In this document: one piece after another, positions 11,675 to 22,870 of the stretch
Position numbering within the stretch: position 1 is the first letter of the stretch
Layout of the letters: every line of letters starts with the position of its first letter
Assembly (NCBI GenBank): GCA_039621445.1
Contig: CP154957.1
Span: forward strand, 18,953,237 to 19,017,236
Origin: Euglena gracilis
Lineage: Eukaryota; Euglenida; Euglenophyceae; Euglenales
Length of the DNA: 64,000 bases
Reading direction: 5' to 3'
Notes under the pieces: model-generated
Told to the model about the DNA's origin: nothing
Seen by the model: only the letters and a program-made list of their open reading frames with translations
Database searches by the model: none
Position numbers and translations under genes: made by a program

Positions 11675-12213
11675 CCCCCCCCCTATGACCAACGACCCCC
11701 CTATGTCCAACGACCCCCCCCCCCGGTCAGAGGACACCTTTTCGTAGGTTTGATGTTTTTTTTGCAGGTGTGTGAAAACCGGAGGTTTGCCAGCCCTGAA
11801 AGGCTTTTCTTCCGCCCTTGTCCTCTACCCACAGCCCATCGTCCATTAAAATGTTCCCTCTGGGGAGTTTTGTGCATTACGAGCGCTCCACCGGGAGATA
11901 GTGGATGGTTGATGGAATGCAGGGATTTTCAACTGGGTATCTTTGTTTTTTTTTTGAAATCCCAGACGTGAAGGTACGTTTTGGGTGCTATTTGAGGAAA
12001 TATTTGTTGACAGGGCTGGAAATGGAGGTGTGAAGCGCCGGAAGGAAAATTTTGACCTGTCTTGGGGGGTTTCGGCAAACTTTTTTTCCCCCAACCCCGT
12101 GTCCAACGCCCACCCCCCCCCCGGTCAGAGGACACCTTTTTGGTCTCTACCCTATGTCCAACGACCGCCCCCCAGGACAGAGGTTACTGGTTGTTGGACA
12201 TAGGGGGGGGGGT
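11675..12213. mobile_element. TIR element, TA-flanked, C8-CTATG ends
   Basis: The left end C8CTATGACCAACGACC and the right end GGTTACTGGTTGTTGGACATAG plus a G run form an imperfect TIR. The left end has a second internal copy. TA at 11673-11674 and 12214-12215 is a candidate target duplication. The 539-bp body has no transposase-like frame and contains two CCGGTCAGAGGACACCTTTT copies. Confidence 0.6.
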
Positions 12214-12215
12214 AG

Positions 12216-12330
12216 ATGGATGGACAGATGGACGGATGGACAGGTGTTGATGCTGAAGTCCATGTGGTGGATGGATTGGATTTAGATACATGAGTCGATG
12301 CAGTGGATATTGATACTGGAGTGGTTGGAG
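12216..12330. repeat. Minisatellite, middle part
   Basis: GATGGATGGACAG and TGATGCTGAAGTCCATGTGG-type units continue the array interrupted at 11672. Confidence 0.6.
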
Positions 12331-12332
12331 TA

Positions 12333-13036
12333 CTGTCATAGGAAAAAATAACATCCGGAAAAAATAACATCTAAGCCGCTTTTAGATGTTATTTAGTCAG
12401 ATGTTATTTTTTCTTCATTTGCTCCAGAAATAAGTCAAAAATAGATAAGATGTATAAAGTGGATAGGATGTGGGATGAAGAACGCGAACGACTGTGACAA
12501 TCATTACCAAAGGACAAAGCTGTCCATCAAGCTTGCATTCAATCCTTGCCTTTTTGAAGTAAAGAATGTACCGTTTCATGGGTTATGCTCTGGATACTCT
12601 CATACCAGATGCTATTTGTTTGTGTTGGGATCACCCAGTTACTGCAATATATGCCCGACCCCCCCTCCTGGACCAGGGGGGAGTCCGACCCTCCCACCTG
12701 CCTTAAGCCCACACTGGTCAAGTGTGGGGTGTGTGGGGGGCATTTATGGCCAGTTCCCCCCCCCCCCTAGGACCCTGTCCTGTGGGGGTCCTGGGGGGGG
12801 GGGACTGGCAATGACTCGTGGGGGGGGGGTGTAGGTAAATGTCTGGTGTGCGCTCCAGTTTTTTTTGCAATGCCTTGCACTCCCTCCACCTAAACAATGG
12901 CGCAGTCCGGGTGACTGAAGCGCTGGAACTAGATAACCTTTAAGTGCCTTTTGACAAGCCTCTCTGGATGTTATTTATTCAGATGTTATTTTTTCCAGAT
13001 GTTATTTTTTCCGGATGTTATTTTTTCCTATGACAG
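12333..13036. mobile_element. MITE with perfect 40-bp TIR and TA target duplication
   Basis: The left end starts CTGTCATAGGAAAAAATAAC and the right end is its exact reverse complement for 40 bases. Each TIR holds two copies of a GGAAAAAATAACATC unit. TA flanks both ends (12331-12332 and 13037-13038). TA duplications suggest a Tc1/mariner-like mobiliser, which is inference. The 704-bp body has no transposase frame and contains a C/G-tract hairpin (12651-12810). Confidence 0.85.
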
Positions 13037-13038
13037 TA

Positions 13039-13120
13039 GATGGAATGGGGTGCAGATACTGGAGTAGGTGTGGTGATGTTGGTACTGGAGTGGATGGAGT
13101 GGATGGAACGGATGCTTGCT
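13039..13120. repeat. Minisatellite, right part
   Basis: GATACTGGAGTAGGTGTGG and GGAGTGGATGGAGTGGATGG units resume directly after the TA-flanked element. Confidence 0.6.
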
Positions 13121-14100
13121 GCAATCATTCCAGGATCTGCATCCTGGATATAAACCTGACCAAAATGCCTCAAAAACCCAAAACAAATGAGATAAAATGA
13201 TTGCAAAAAGACCAGAAAGGCCTAAATTGGCTTGAAATGACCTCAAATGGCTCACAGTGTCCACAAAGATTGTGGAAAATGACCCAAAATTACCGAAATG
13301 GCATAGAATGGCCTAAAAAAAAACCCATAAAATTGTTTATATTGACCCAAATTAGCCCAATATTTGCACAAATTATCACAAAATTGCCCAAATTGATCAA
13401 AAAAAAGAGCAAAATGGGTGCAACATGAGAGATTTGGGGTAAATGATTCTTCAGAAATGGAAATTGTTTTGGTTCACACAGCTGAGCAAATGAACCATTC
13501 AAATTGCCCACAAGTGCAATTGTGCAAGTGGACAACTCAAAAATACCAGCAATATTCATGTGAGAAGGGCACAGCACCACCACCACAGGAGTAAAGCAGA
13601 GGGAATATACGTTAATTTTATGGCATTCATCCATAAAGGCACAGAGGCTCAACGACAACAATAACAACAAGGGGTGTTGTGCCAACCTGCCGCAGAACTC
13701 AGCAGGTCACTGGTGGGAGCCCTGGTGCATATTTTTTATCCCCCTCCACACATGACACGGTTCAGTAACGTCCCATTTTGCACTCTGCAAAGAGCGCATT
13801 GAAGTCGATTGAAATGAAACCGGGCATAGAGCGGCATGCAACAGGCAAATTGCTCGCCTCGCCCTTCCGACAGCAAATCCCAGCGATGTGCCAACTGCCT
13901 GATTTCTTCTACACCGTCCCGTACCTTGCCCCGGCCAAGCACCAACGTGGGTCGCATCCATGGCATCCAATCCCAGTCCCCTTTGTACCTCAGTTTATCC
14001 CCTCCACGGTATCTATTCTTTCTCCGCGTTGTTTTTACGGACATTGTTCTTCCTTCACGTGCAGTGTGCAGAGTTGGGTGCACGCAATCATTTAATCACT
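13121..14100. other. No recognisable gene
   Basis: 13,200-13,420 has recurring AAATGGCC and CAAAATTGCCC words. 13,760-14,080 has short overlapping frames on both strands. Nothing recognised. Confidence 0.4.
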
Positions 14101-14110
14101 GGCCGACCAC

Positions 14111-14393
14111 CCCACCAGGTGGGTGACTGGTTTTTTCAGAGTGACTGACTGGTTTTTGGCCCCCACCCCCTCCTGGGGGGGGTTGGCAAAAAAAAACACC
14201 AAAGTGAAGTTAATTTTTTTGAATTTTCCGGCTTTTATTCGTGTTTTTGGTCAAATTTCCATTGGATTCTTTATTCCAGAGTGCCCACCCCCCCCCCCCG
14301 CAGTGGACTGATTGGTTTTCGGGAAAAAGTGAGTGACTGGTTTTTGGAAGAATGGAAGTGACCCCCCCGGGGGGGTCTGTCAAAATGTATGGT
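14111..14393. mobile_element. TGACTGACTGGTTTTT-family element, diverged
   Basis: Shares the GTGACTGGTTTTTTCAG, GAGTGACTGACTGG and terminal GTCTGTCAAAATGTATGG words with the better copies at 15823-16178 and 17353-17699. TIRs are weaker here. Confidence 0.4.
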
Positions 14394-14399
14394 TGGGTG

Positions 14400-14725
14400 G
14401 CACGCCGCACGCCAACTCATTCGCGTCCTGCGAGGCTGCTGGGGTTTCCCAGGGGTGTGCCGGCCCGAGGAGAGCATGCAAATTTTCTCCCTTGCCTTGT
14501 TTGCGCTACATTTCCGAGGCCCTTTCCAGTGCCGGCAGGGAGGCCCGTTGGGGGTTGCCCCCGAAGGGCCGGCGGGCAAGAGGCGCCACACCGCCGCCGG
14601 CCGGGAAGGCCGACCCCTCGCAGAAGTGGGCGCAGGGCCGCGGGCGAGGGCAGTCCACAGGCGCCGTCCCGTGCTGCTGGTTGGGCTCGGCGCAGACAAC
14701 CACTTGGCCGAATCCCCCCCCCCAC
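14400..14725. other. GC-rich island, possible exon relic
   Basis: A ~320-bp stretch much richer in G+C than its surroundings without long homopolymers. It is open in more than one frame on both strands (Gly/Arg/Pro/Ala-rich products), so the coding strand cannot be chosen. Confidence 0.25.
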
Positions 14726-15360
14726 GTTGTTTCAGAGTGACTGACAGGATTTTGGCCCAACCCCCCCCCCCCAGGGGTCCACCGGGGGACCACCTGGCAC
14801 CTGACCTGGCGCCGAAAGCATGGGAAACTTTTTTGGCCATGTCTCACATTTCCTTCACATTTGTGGTGCATTTCTGGGAATCTGAGGGCCGAGTGGCCGA
14901 GGGGGGGATTATTAACCTGTTTTTAGGTGATTTCTCCTGTACCAGAAAGTACAGGAGATGCGGAGTAGTAGCCCCCCCCCCCTTCAGGCGCTTGGCCCCC
15001 CCTCCTCCTCACGTGTAATTTGGCCCCCCTAAAGTTGGCCTCGGCCGTGATTTGCGACCTTGGCCACCCATTTTTATTTAAGGTCTTGCCCTTGCCCTGT
15101 TGCCCATGGCTTGCCAAAATTCTTAACATGCAAACTTGGCCCCCTGAGGTTGGCCCCCTGTCCTTCTCTTCAATTGTGGCCCAGGCCAAGCGCCTGGGGG
15201 GGGGGGGTGCTCAGAATCAGCAGCAGCAAAACTTGCTTTGGAGAACCCAAATATGATTCAGATATTTTTTGAAAAATTCGCCGTTTTATGTTTTATTTTA
15301 CTTCACAGCAGTGTTCTTTGATAGCCCAGTGCCACGGGGCCCATCGACAGCCAGGATGGG

Positions 15361-15540
15361 ATGTCTTACGAGGCGTGGTCCGACGCATCCTTCGTGATGC
15401 GGAGTGCAGCGCCGAGCACCGCGCCGGGAAGCCCGACGACCCCCGAGGGAGTCCCGTTGTGGTATTTGCCCCGGCTCCTGCGCATGTGCCAACCGTTCCC
15501 TCTGCTGAAGCCAAAGTGGCTTTTTCTGGGCTTCTGGCGC
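15361..15540 (+). other. High-GC3 exon-like stretch, unknown
   Basis: From ATG 15361 the frame begins MSYEAWSDASFVMRSAAPST with strong G/C preference at third positions for ~55 codons. It then runs into repeat sequence. No family recognised. It may be one exon of an intron-rich gene or a relic. Confidence 0.25.
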
Positions 15541-15822
15541 CTTCGGTACCGGAAATCCCATGGCCAAGTGCCCAGGTGTTTTTGGCCTAGCCCCGGCACT
15601 TTTGGCCATGTACCCTGCCCCCACGGGGGGGGGGTCAAATCTGCCTTGGAGTGCCTGCCCAGGCAGCCCCCCCCCCCTGAGTTGGCACCACCTGAAAATT
15701 CAGCCTGGTTGTGCCAAATGACCACCTGTTTGAGGCAGGGTGGGCACTTTCTTGGCCCAAAACCAGGCACCCCCCCCCCCAGAGGCGGTGGTGCCTGCCT
15801 GCCTAGGCACTCCAGGGCCAGG

Positions 15823-16178
15823 CAATTGCTTAAGCACTGACCGACACCCCCCCCGGGGGGGAGGGTGGGTGACTGGTTCTTTCAGAGTGACTGACTGGTT
15901 TTTGGCCCGGACCCCTCCCCCCCCCCCCCCCCCGCGGGGGGGGGGGGGTCGGCCAGGAGTGGGCAAAAGTGGCTTGAGTGACCCCGGCGCCGAAGGCGCC
16001 GGAAAATTTTTTTGGGTCTAAAATGGCCTAAAGTGACTGGAAAGTGGCCGTTTTTCTGAGTGTCACTACCACCCCCCGGGGGTGGTAGTGACTGGCTGGT
16101 TTTTTGAAAATGAGTGACTGACTGGTTTTTTAAAAAGTGGAGTGACCCCCCCCGGGGGGGTCGGTAAGCAATTGTATG
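15823..16178. mobile_element. TIR element of the TGACTGACTGGTTTTT family
   Basis: The left end CAATTGCTTAAGCACTGACC and the right end GTCGGTAAGCAATTGTATG form a TIR. Inside are opposed C/G tracts, GAGTGACTGACTGGTTTTTG, a GGCGCCGAAGGCGCCGGAAAA hairpin core (~15987-16007) and AAGTGACTGGAAAGTGGCC. The interior is nearly identical to 17353-17699. No coding capacity. Confidence 0.6.
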
Positions 16179-16549
16179 TCCAGGGCACCCCTCCCCCCTC
16201 CCCCCCAGGGTTGGTGAAATTCAGCCTGGGCACCCCCCCCCGTTGTCCACAACAGAGTCCCGGATCATTGCTGTGCTGGAGCAAAATATCATTTTCATGA
16301 AGTTTCTTTTTGATTTACATGTTTTTCTTTTTGTGGCGTCACGAAAGACCGAATAGTGGAGATACTTCTGGAGAGAGAATTTCTGTGGTTGCAAGCCAAC
16401 GGGAAGAAGTTTTTTGGGTGATTGTAAGTTTGCACGCATTTGGGATGTATCCAACCTGAACACTATGTGTGGAACAGTATGAAACAAAATGTTGAAATAG
16501 CCACATGACTTCATTCACTGCAAATCAGAAGAAGAATGTGATCAGTGAT

Positions 16550-16550
<1 letters not shown>

Positions 16551-16580
<30 letters not shown>
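16551..16580. repeat. (AC)n microsatellite
   Basis: Fifteen AC dinucleotides. Confidence 0.95.
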
Positions 16581-16584
<4 letters not shown>

Positions 16585-16639
16585 CCTGGTGAAGGGTCGA
16601 GACCATACTATTGCTCAAGGTGTGTCTGACCCCCGGGGG

Positions 16640-16720
16640 GGATAGGAAGTGGGTGACTGGTTTTTGAAAAGTGACTGGCTGGTTTTTTGAAAGTAGAAAA
16701 AAACCCCGGGGTCCGTGAGT
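16640..16720. mobile_element. Fragment of the TGACTGACTGGTTTTT family
   Basis: GTGGGTGACTGGTTTTTG, AAAGTGACTGGCTGG and CCCCGGGGTCCGT words only; a truncated copy. Confidence 0.4.
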
Positions 16721-17352
16721 AGTGGTTTGGTCATTCTAGTAAGTTGGCTGGAGGGGGGTCCGACCCCCACCTGCCTTTATATTGAACCCTGCTGGACCAG
16801 GGCCTGTGGATATCATTTTTTTTATTTTATTTTTTTGAATTTTTTTATTTTTTATAAAAAAAAATCGGGGCAACACAAAACCCTCCCCCCTCCCCCCGGT
16901 GCTTGGCCTCTAACTTTCGATCTTGGCCCCGTTTTTCCGTTCTGTCCTTTGCACGTGGCCCGAAATTCTGAATATGTGAATTTGGCCCCCAAGTCCCCCA
17001 GCCTCACCCCATCGTGTTACCAGCAAAAAGTTTTCTTCGGGAAGCAGCTTTGTCACTGTCAGCGCAATTTTGTTTTTTTACCATACAATCACGTTCAATG
17101 AACCCCTGAACCCATTGTTCGGACGGCAACTTTTCTTACCTCAGTGGTCGTTGGACATGGGGGTTGTTCATATAGTGCTGGCTTTGCTCTGGGCCCAAAC
17201 CTGCCCATTCTTTTTGAAAACTCACCAACACACAATCTCCCCCCCCCCGGTGGGAGTTGACCAACCCACCAACCCAAATTCAGCTGAGAAGATTGAAAAA
17301 ATTTATGGTGAGGCCAAGCCAGATTGACCCTGGGTGCACCCGGGGGGGGGAG

Positions 17353-17699
17353 CATACAATTTTTTTAAGCACTGTCCCCCCCCCCCCGGGGGGTGACTGA
17401 CTGGTTTTTTCAGAGTGACTGGCTGGTTTTGGGCCCGGACCCCCTCCCCCCCCCGGGGGGGGGGGGGTTGGCCAGGGGTGGGCAAAAGTGGCTTGAGTGA
17501 CCCCGGCGCCGAAGGCGCCGGGAAAATTTTTTTGGCCTAAAATGGCCTAAAGTGACTGGAAAGTGGCCGTTTTTCTGAGTGGCCGACCCCCCCCCCGGGG
17601 GGGTAGTGACTGACTGGCTTTCCAAAAAAGTGACTGACTGGTTTTTCAAAAAGTGGAGTGACCCCCCCTCCCCCCCCCGGGTCGGTAAAAAATTGTATG
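17353..17699. mobile_element. TIR element of the TGACTGACTGGTTTTT family
   Basis: The left end CATACAATTTTTTTAAGCAC pairs with the right end GTCGGTAAAAAATTGTATG. The core words match 15823-16178, including GGCGCCGAAGGCGCCGGGAAAA. The flanks are G-rich (GGGGGAG on both sides), so a duplication is possible but ambiguous. Confidence 0.6.
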
Positions 17700-17732
17700 G
17701 GGGGAGGCAGGGAGGGAGGGAGGGAGGGAGGC
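17700..17732. repeat. (GGGA)n microsatellite
   Basis: About seven GGGA/GGCA units. Confidence 0.9.
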
Positions 17733-17859
17733 CCACCGACCCCAACCTACCCTCCCACTCTCAGAAAGCCACCCACCCCACACACCTGCGGGGGGTCGCC
17801 CCGGTGGTGAATGAATCCATGGTGTAGATGCCTGGCTTCCACAAAGCCCAATTACTCAG

Positions 17860-18036
17860 GCGGGGGCGCAGGGGCCTGGCCCCGTCCTCCTTCCACGCGG
17901 CGCCGATTCTGATGAGTTCTTTCCTCAAAGTCGTCGAGGCGAGACGTCAGGAGCCAACACCGTGGAGGGCTTCTCATCCACCTTCGTTCGCCTGCGCGGG
18001 GGTTTTGTGTTGGACAAATATCTTGGACAAATGTGA
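17860..18036 (+). other. Possible exon, unknown
   Basis: A frame opening after a CAG splice-like site at 17857-17859 runs 58 codons to TGA. It contains GADSDEFFPQSRRGETSGAN and FVLDKYLGQM. No ATG is needed if it is an internal exon. Not recognised. No other candidate in 18,037-18,960. Confidence 0.2.
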
Positions 18037-18989
18037 CGTTCATGTGCAATTATGTGTGTCATCCATCGCGGCAGTTGTGGGGTCCTGAAGGTTGAGGGGG
18101 GAATGCCACAAAAATGATGAGGATGATGAGGAAATGCCACAAAAGAATAAATTGGTTTGGAATTTGGAGAGTGTCCACCGAGAATGATGAATGCAAAGAT
18201 GAATTTTTGCCAGTCGACATTTTAAATGGTTTTGGTTGTGTTTTTTCCCTCCCAGAGCTGGCTTTCCACGAAATTTGGGTTGACGTGTTTATGATATTTC
18301 TTTGGGATCATTTTTTTGAGCTTGGCTTCCATTGCTTGTGTGCATTTGTTTAAATTCGACCCCGGGAATGTTACTCCACTCTCCTCAACCCTCCCAGACT
18401 TCCCGTCCCATCATCCCATTTTTTCACCATTGCAGAATTTACCCCTTGACATACACCCACAAGTTTTGTGTCAAATTTTTGTTCAATTATGGCTGCTTTC
18501 GTGCTTCAACCTTCCTGTTAAAAACTTCAAAAGCCCTTCAATTGGACCGGCATCTATTTCGCAGCGGAGCGGGTTGTGGCTCTCCAAGGCCTGATAAGGA
18601 GATCTCGGATTCAAAGTTCACAAAATGATCATTGTTCTTTGTACAACAGAACTTTTATCATTGGGGGAGGGGATGTGTTATTGTTTGATTGTTAGGTTGT
18701 GATTGACAGAAGTAAGCTTTGAGAATAATTGAGATCCCTACCTCGTGACTCTCGTTTCACATGTGTCTTCACAAAAAAATGCCATATAATGATAGGCATA
18801 AATAATCACATCATGTTTTTCGTCGTTCTTGCATTCAGTGTGCCATTTTGGGATTTTTTCCCAGCCTTTCTATTTTTTCAAATTGTTCCTTTTTTTTATT
18901 TTCAGCTAGTTTTATTTGAAGTTTAATTTTGCTGTCTTTTTTGAGCATTCTTTAAATCGAATTAAATTGATTAAATCAAATAAAAGAAA

Positions 18990-19320
18990 AAAATTGAAGA
19001 CCCTCCGGCGATTTCACATTTTTGGGGTCTCGTCGACTGAAGTGCACCAGGCAGGGTTTCTTGACAGCTGAGAACTTCTTGAATAGCACACAGTACATCC
19101 AAATATCTGAGTACCAGGGTGTATGCTTTAGGGCCATCAATGTTTGCATGGCTTTGGAGGATCCCAAGAGAAAACCGCTCGAAACGAACCTCTTTGGGCG
19201 TGGTGCGCAGCTTACTTGACAACCGGCACAATTCAAGCATGGACATTCCAGGCAACCACAGCTGGTCATGTTTGCCCTGCTGCGCCGCGATAAAAGCATA
19301 GAAGGTGGTTGTTTTTGCGT
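18990..19320 (-). other. Possible reverse-strand exon, unknown
   Basis: On the minus strand one frame stays open for ~110 codons. It reads TTFYAFIAAQQGKHDQLW, then LPGMSMLELCRLSSKLRTT, then AYTLVLRYLDVLCAIQEVL. The mix of hydrophobic and charged residues is protein-like, unlike most frames nearby. A second minus frame is also open, which weakens the case. Confidence 0.25.
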
Positions 19321-19800
19321 AGAAATGCGGAAGAGCAATATGGTGGTTTGTGGAGAAGTTCCAAAGAAGAATTACGCCACTTGATCAATCCTTTTGATCG
19401 TTGATGACAGTTGATGTTGATGTTGGTGGTGGTCTTGTCTGTGGCGGCGGCAGTGGTGGTTCACTGAGACAAAAAACCGAGTTTATTTCCAGGAATTGCC
19501 ATGGTTACATTGTCTCTGGTCCATAATATTTCTCTTTGTCCTGCGTTTGCATGGTGTCTGTCTTGTTGATTTTTCGTAATCCATTTATTTCTTGTCACAT
19601 TTCCCAAGGGAATCTGTGTCAATTTATTGGTTTCAAATGTCGTTTTGATTGTCAAACAGGCAACCTCTGTAGTTTTTTTGTTGCTCTTTCTTTCTTTCTT
19701 TGTTGCTTTATTCCCCTTCCTCCATGGCATCAAGTTGTTTCTGGAAAATGTGCACAAATGGCATTCAATTCTTTGCCTCTCATTTTTTTTATGCCACCCC

Positions 19801-20195
19801 CCCCCCCTAGTCGTATGACCGGGTTCCTGCAACCTGTGACCGGAGGGGGTGGTCATAACACCCCCATAACCTGCAACCTGTGACCGGGGGGTGGTCATAG
19901 ATGAGGGGGCGGTCGTAGAAGTGTGTGAAAACTGTCCCAAAATGGCAGATTTACCCCCCCCAAAATGTCCCATTTTTCAAAAATCCGGCGCTTCGCGCCG
20001 GCAGGGGGGACCTTATTTTGGGGGGGTCCATTTCATGGATTTTTGCTCGGACCGGCCAGGGGGGAGACTTATTTTTGGGGGTTAAATTTTTCGCAACCTG
20101 CAACCTGTGACCGGGGGGTCATAACACCCCCATGACCTGCAACCTGTGACCGGGGGGTGGTCATAGATGAGGGGTGGTCGTACGACTAGGGGGGG
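19801..20195. mobile_element. TIR element with CCTAGTCGTATGACC ends
   Basis: The left end CCCCCCCTAGTCGTATGACC and the right end GGTCGTACGACTAGGGGG are inverted with one mismatch. An ~84-bp block (CTGCAACCTGTGACCGG, CATAACACCCCCAT, GGTGGTCATAGATGAGG) occurs directly repeated near each end (19829-19912 and 20095-20172). The centre has a CCGGCGCTTCGCGCCGG hairpin. No coding capacity. Confidence 0.65.
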
Positions 20196-20389
20196 GGGGC
20201 ACCTTGAAAACATTTGGAAAGGAGTTCATATTTCGCTACGCACCAGCCGCAGAATCTCTGTGTGATTAACTCTCTTTGCCGCGGTGTTTGTGTCTTGCGC
20301 CCAATGATTCACTCAGCCTTTGGTCAACTTAAGCCGAAGCCATGCCATTTTTTAAGGTGTATCCGATCCCTGGATCCACCTAACACCTG

Positions 20390-20820
20390 TGTGCACCCCC
20401 CGAGGGGGGGTGGGTGGCTGGGTTTTCGAGAGTGGGTGGGTGGGTTAGGCCTCTGGACCCCCCAGGGGGTGTGCCATGGGTCAGATCTGGCCCAGCCAGA
20501 GGCCGGGCCAGGAATATATTTTTAGCGTTTTTGGCCGATTTTGGCTGGGTTTGGGTGGTGGGTGGTTGACCCGGGGGGGGGGGGTCGTGGTTGGGTGGGT
20601 TTGGGCCTGGGGAAAAGTACCCACCCAGGGGGGGATGACTGACTGGTACTTGGCTACCAACCTCCCCCCTGGGCCTTTTTTTGGCCAGGATTGGCCAAAA
20701 GTGGCCGGCTACCCAGCACCAAAGGCACCAGAAAATTTTTGGGTTTGGGGCTATTTTTGGCCAAGTGGACGGAGTTACCGACCCACTGGGACCTGGGGGG
20801 GGAGTAATGGGTGACTGGTG
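20390..20820. mobile_element. Possible related G/C-tract element
   Basis: GGTGGGTGGCTGGGTTTTCG, CTGACTGGTACTTGGC and CACCAGAAAATTTTTGGG words resemble the TGACTGACTGGTTTTT family, but TIRs are not convincing. Confidence 0.3.
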
Positions 20821-20829
20821 TTGGGGGAT

Positions 20830-22060
20830 GTCTGAGAGCTCCAAGAGATTGTTTCAGGGAATTGTCCTAATTTGCCGAACACCAAATAGGAATTTTCGAA
20901 CAGAAATTCTCTGTAACAGGTAGCACATGCTGCACACACAAAACCTGGTATTTTCACCAAAACTGTTGTTTTTCAGCCTTTTAAGTAATTCACTTATGTA
21001 CCTGCTTCCGGTCCCAAGGGACAGGATGTTGATGAATTTCAAATTATACCAATTGACACACGGCAGGAAGTGTGGAAGGAAAAATTTCGGTGTTTTTGGA
21101 AGCCAAGAAATGACAATTTTTTGGATCCAGAATCAGATTGAGCTTCCCGTGGGGTGAAAATGTGAAGATCCACATACAGAGGGCCGGCGTGCAACCAGCA
21201 TTTTCAAAAACTTTGACGCTACTCCCCCCAAAATGCAAGTCGTGTTTCTTGCACAAAAGAGCTCAAAAAGCGGAATTTTGAGATCGGCCGCCTGACCCAC
21301 CCGTCACCTTTGTGGTGGGGGCTCTGGGGGGGTATTTTTGCAGGGTTGTATTTTGAGTTCGAAAAGAATCAAAATTGAAACCCCAAAACCCCAGAAATGA
21401 GCAAATTATGCAAGCCCAATTTCAAGCCAAATTTTTCGCCCAATTCAGCCCACTTTGCAGTCAGCTTTTCTCCAGCCGCCCTTCGGGTGGTTGGACAGAA
21501 AGTTCGCCAATATAGGGTCCAGGGTTGGGAAAAGATCCATTCGTCGGAGGGCTTCCGATAATTAAATGGGTACGAGTATTGCGCAAATCCATTCAAAAAA
21601 AAATTGCTTGCTCCTTGCCCAAATTTCACAAATTGCACAAAGGAAACACTTGCAGAATTGCGAAAATAGACCATTCAGATGGGCTTGGCAGAGGGGCGGG
21701 ACTGTCACCCGACCTCCAGAACTCAACCTGGCGCTGAAATAGAGGCCTTTTTGGCTAATTTTGTGGCAAAAGTTTTTGGCCCAGCCCTTCGGCACAAAAA
21801 TCGGTCCCCCCCCCCCCGGACCGAGGGGAGGGGTCTGACCCCCCCCTACATCAAACGAACCCTGCTCCCAGACCAAGGAGCCAGTGCCCGAATAACTTGG
21901 TGGGGGCAACAAGCCAAAAAAAGATGGTTCCCGTACCCTGGTGCCCCTTTTTAAACAAAACACCTTAACAGCAATGGAAATGGTGCCCAAATAATCTGGC
22001 AGGGGGGGGGCAAAAGATGGTGTCAATCACCTGGCACCCCGCCGGGTTATTTGTGGAGAG
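20830..22060. other. No recognisable gene
   Basis: Short frames on both strands only. A C/G-tract patch at 21,805-21,850 is the main structure. Confidence 0.45.
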
Positions 22061-22062
22061 GG

Positions 22063-22750
22063 GTCGCTGAGCTCTTATCTCTTTAGAGTAAGAGCGAAGC
22101 TTACCACCCCCCCCCCCAGACCCCCCCCCTGACCCCCCCCGCGCCCCCCCCCTGAGTAGGCCCGGGCACCCGCGGATTATCGATGTGACCTGATTTCCGG
22201 ACCCGAAAATTTAATAGCCTATAGGTTAGGAGAGGGTCCCTAGTTTGTCCAGAGCCCTCACTTTGCCCCCAACTCCCCGCCGGTCCGGAGATCTGGCCCG
22301 AGCAAAAAATTTTGTTGGACCGGCAACAGGGGGTCATTTTTGGTGTCAAAAAATCGAAAAATTCAAAGTATCTCGAAAACGCTGGGGAGTTGAGAAAAAG
22401 TAAAGAGCACCTCATTCCACAACTTTGGGACGCCCTACCCACCGGTATGCGCGGTTTGGGCCAACTCCCCGCCTGGGCCGAGAAATGGCCGTTTTGTGGT
22501 TTCGCCATGGGGGACTCTGCCATTTGGAGCCCAAAACGGGCCAAAAAACCAGTTTTTGCAAAATATCTCCAAAATGGTGGGGAGTTGAAAAAAATGTCCG
22601 CAGACCTAAATTGAAGCCCTTGGAACGCCCTATCTACTGGTATTTTGATTTCCCCGCAACTCCCTGCCCAGTTCTGCCATTTTCCGCCAAAAATTCGGAC
22701 CATTTTGTACACTTTTTCCATTGTCCGACTTAGCCGTTTTCGGGCCAAAA
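22063..22750. repeat. Second copy of the 8-9 kb module repeat
   Basis: Opens with GTCGCTGAGCTCTTATC ... GTAAGAGCGAAGCTTACC as at ~8108, then GCGGATTATC. It also repeats the CTTGGAACGCCCTATCTAC anchor at 22618 with ATTTTGATTTCCCCGC. Confidence 0.65.
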
Positions 22751-22870
22751 AGTCGAAAAAAATTGAAATTTTTTTTTTGCCCAAAAGCATGTTTTTTGGC
22801 TTCATGAACCCGGAAAAAGTTTTTTCGAGCCGAAAATTGGCCGTTTTCGCCCCCCCCCCCCCAGCCCATC

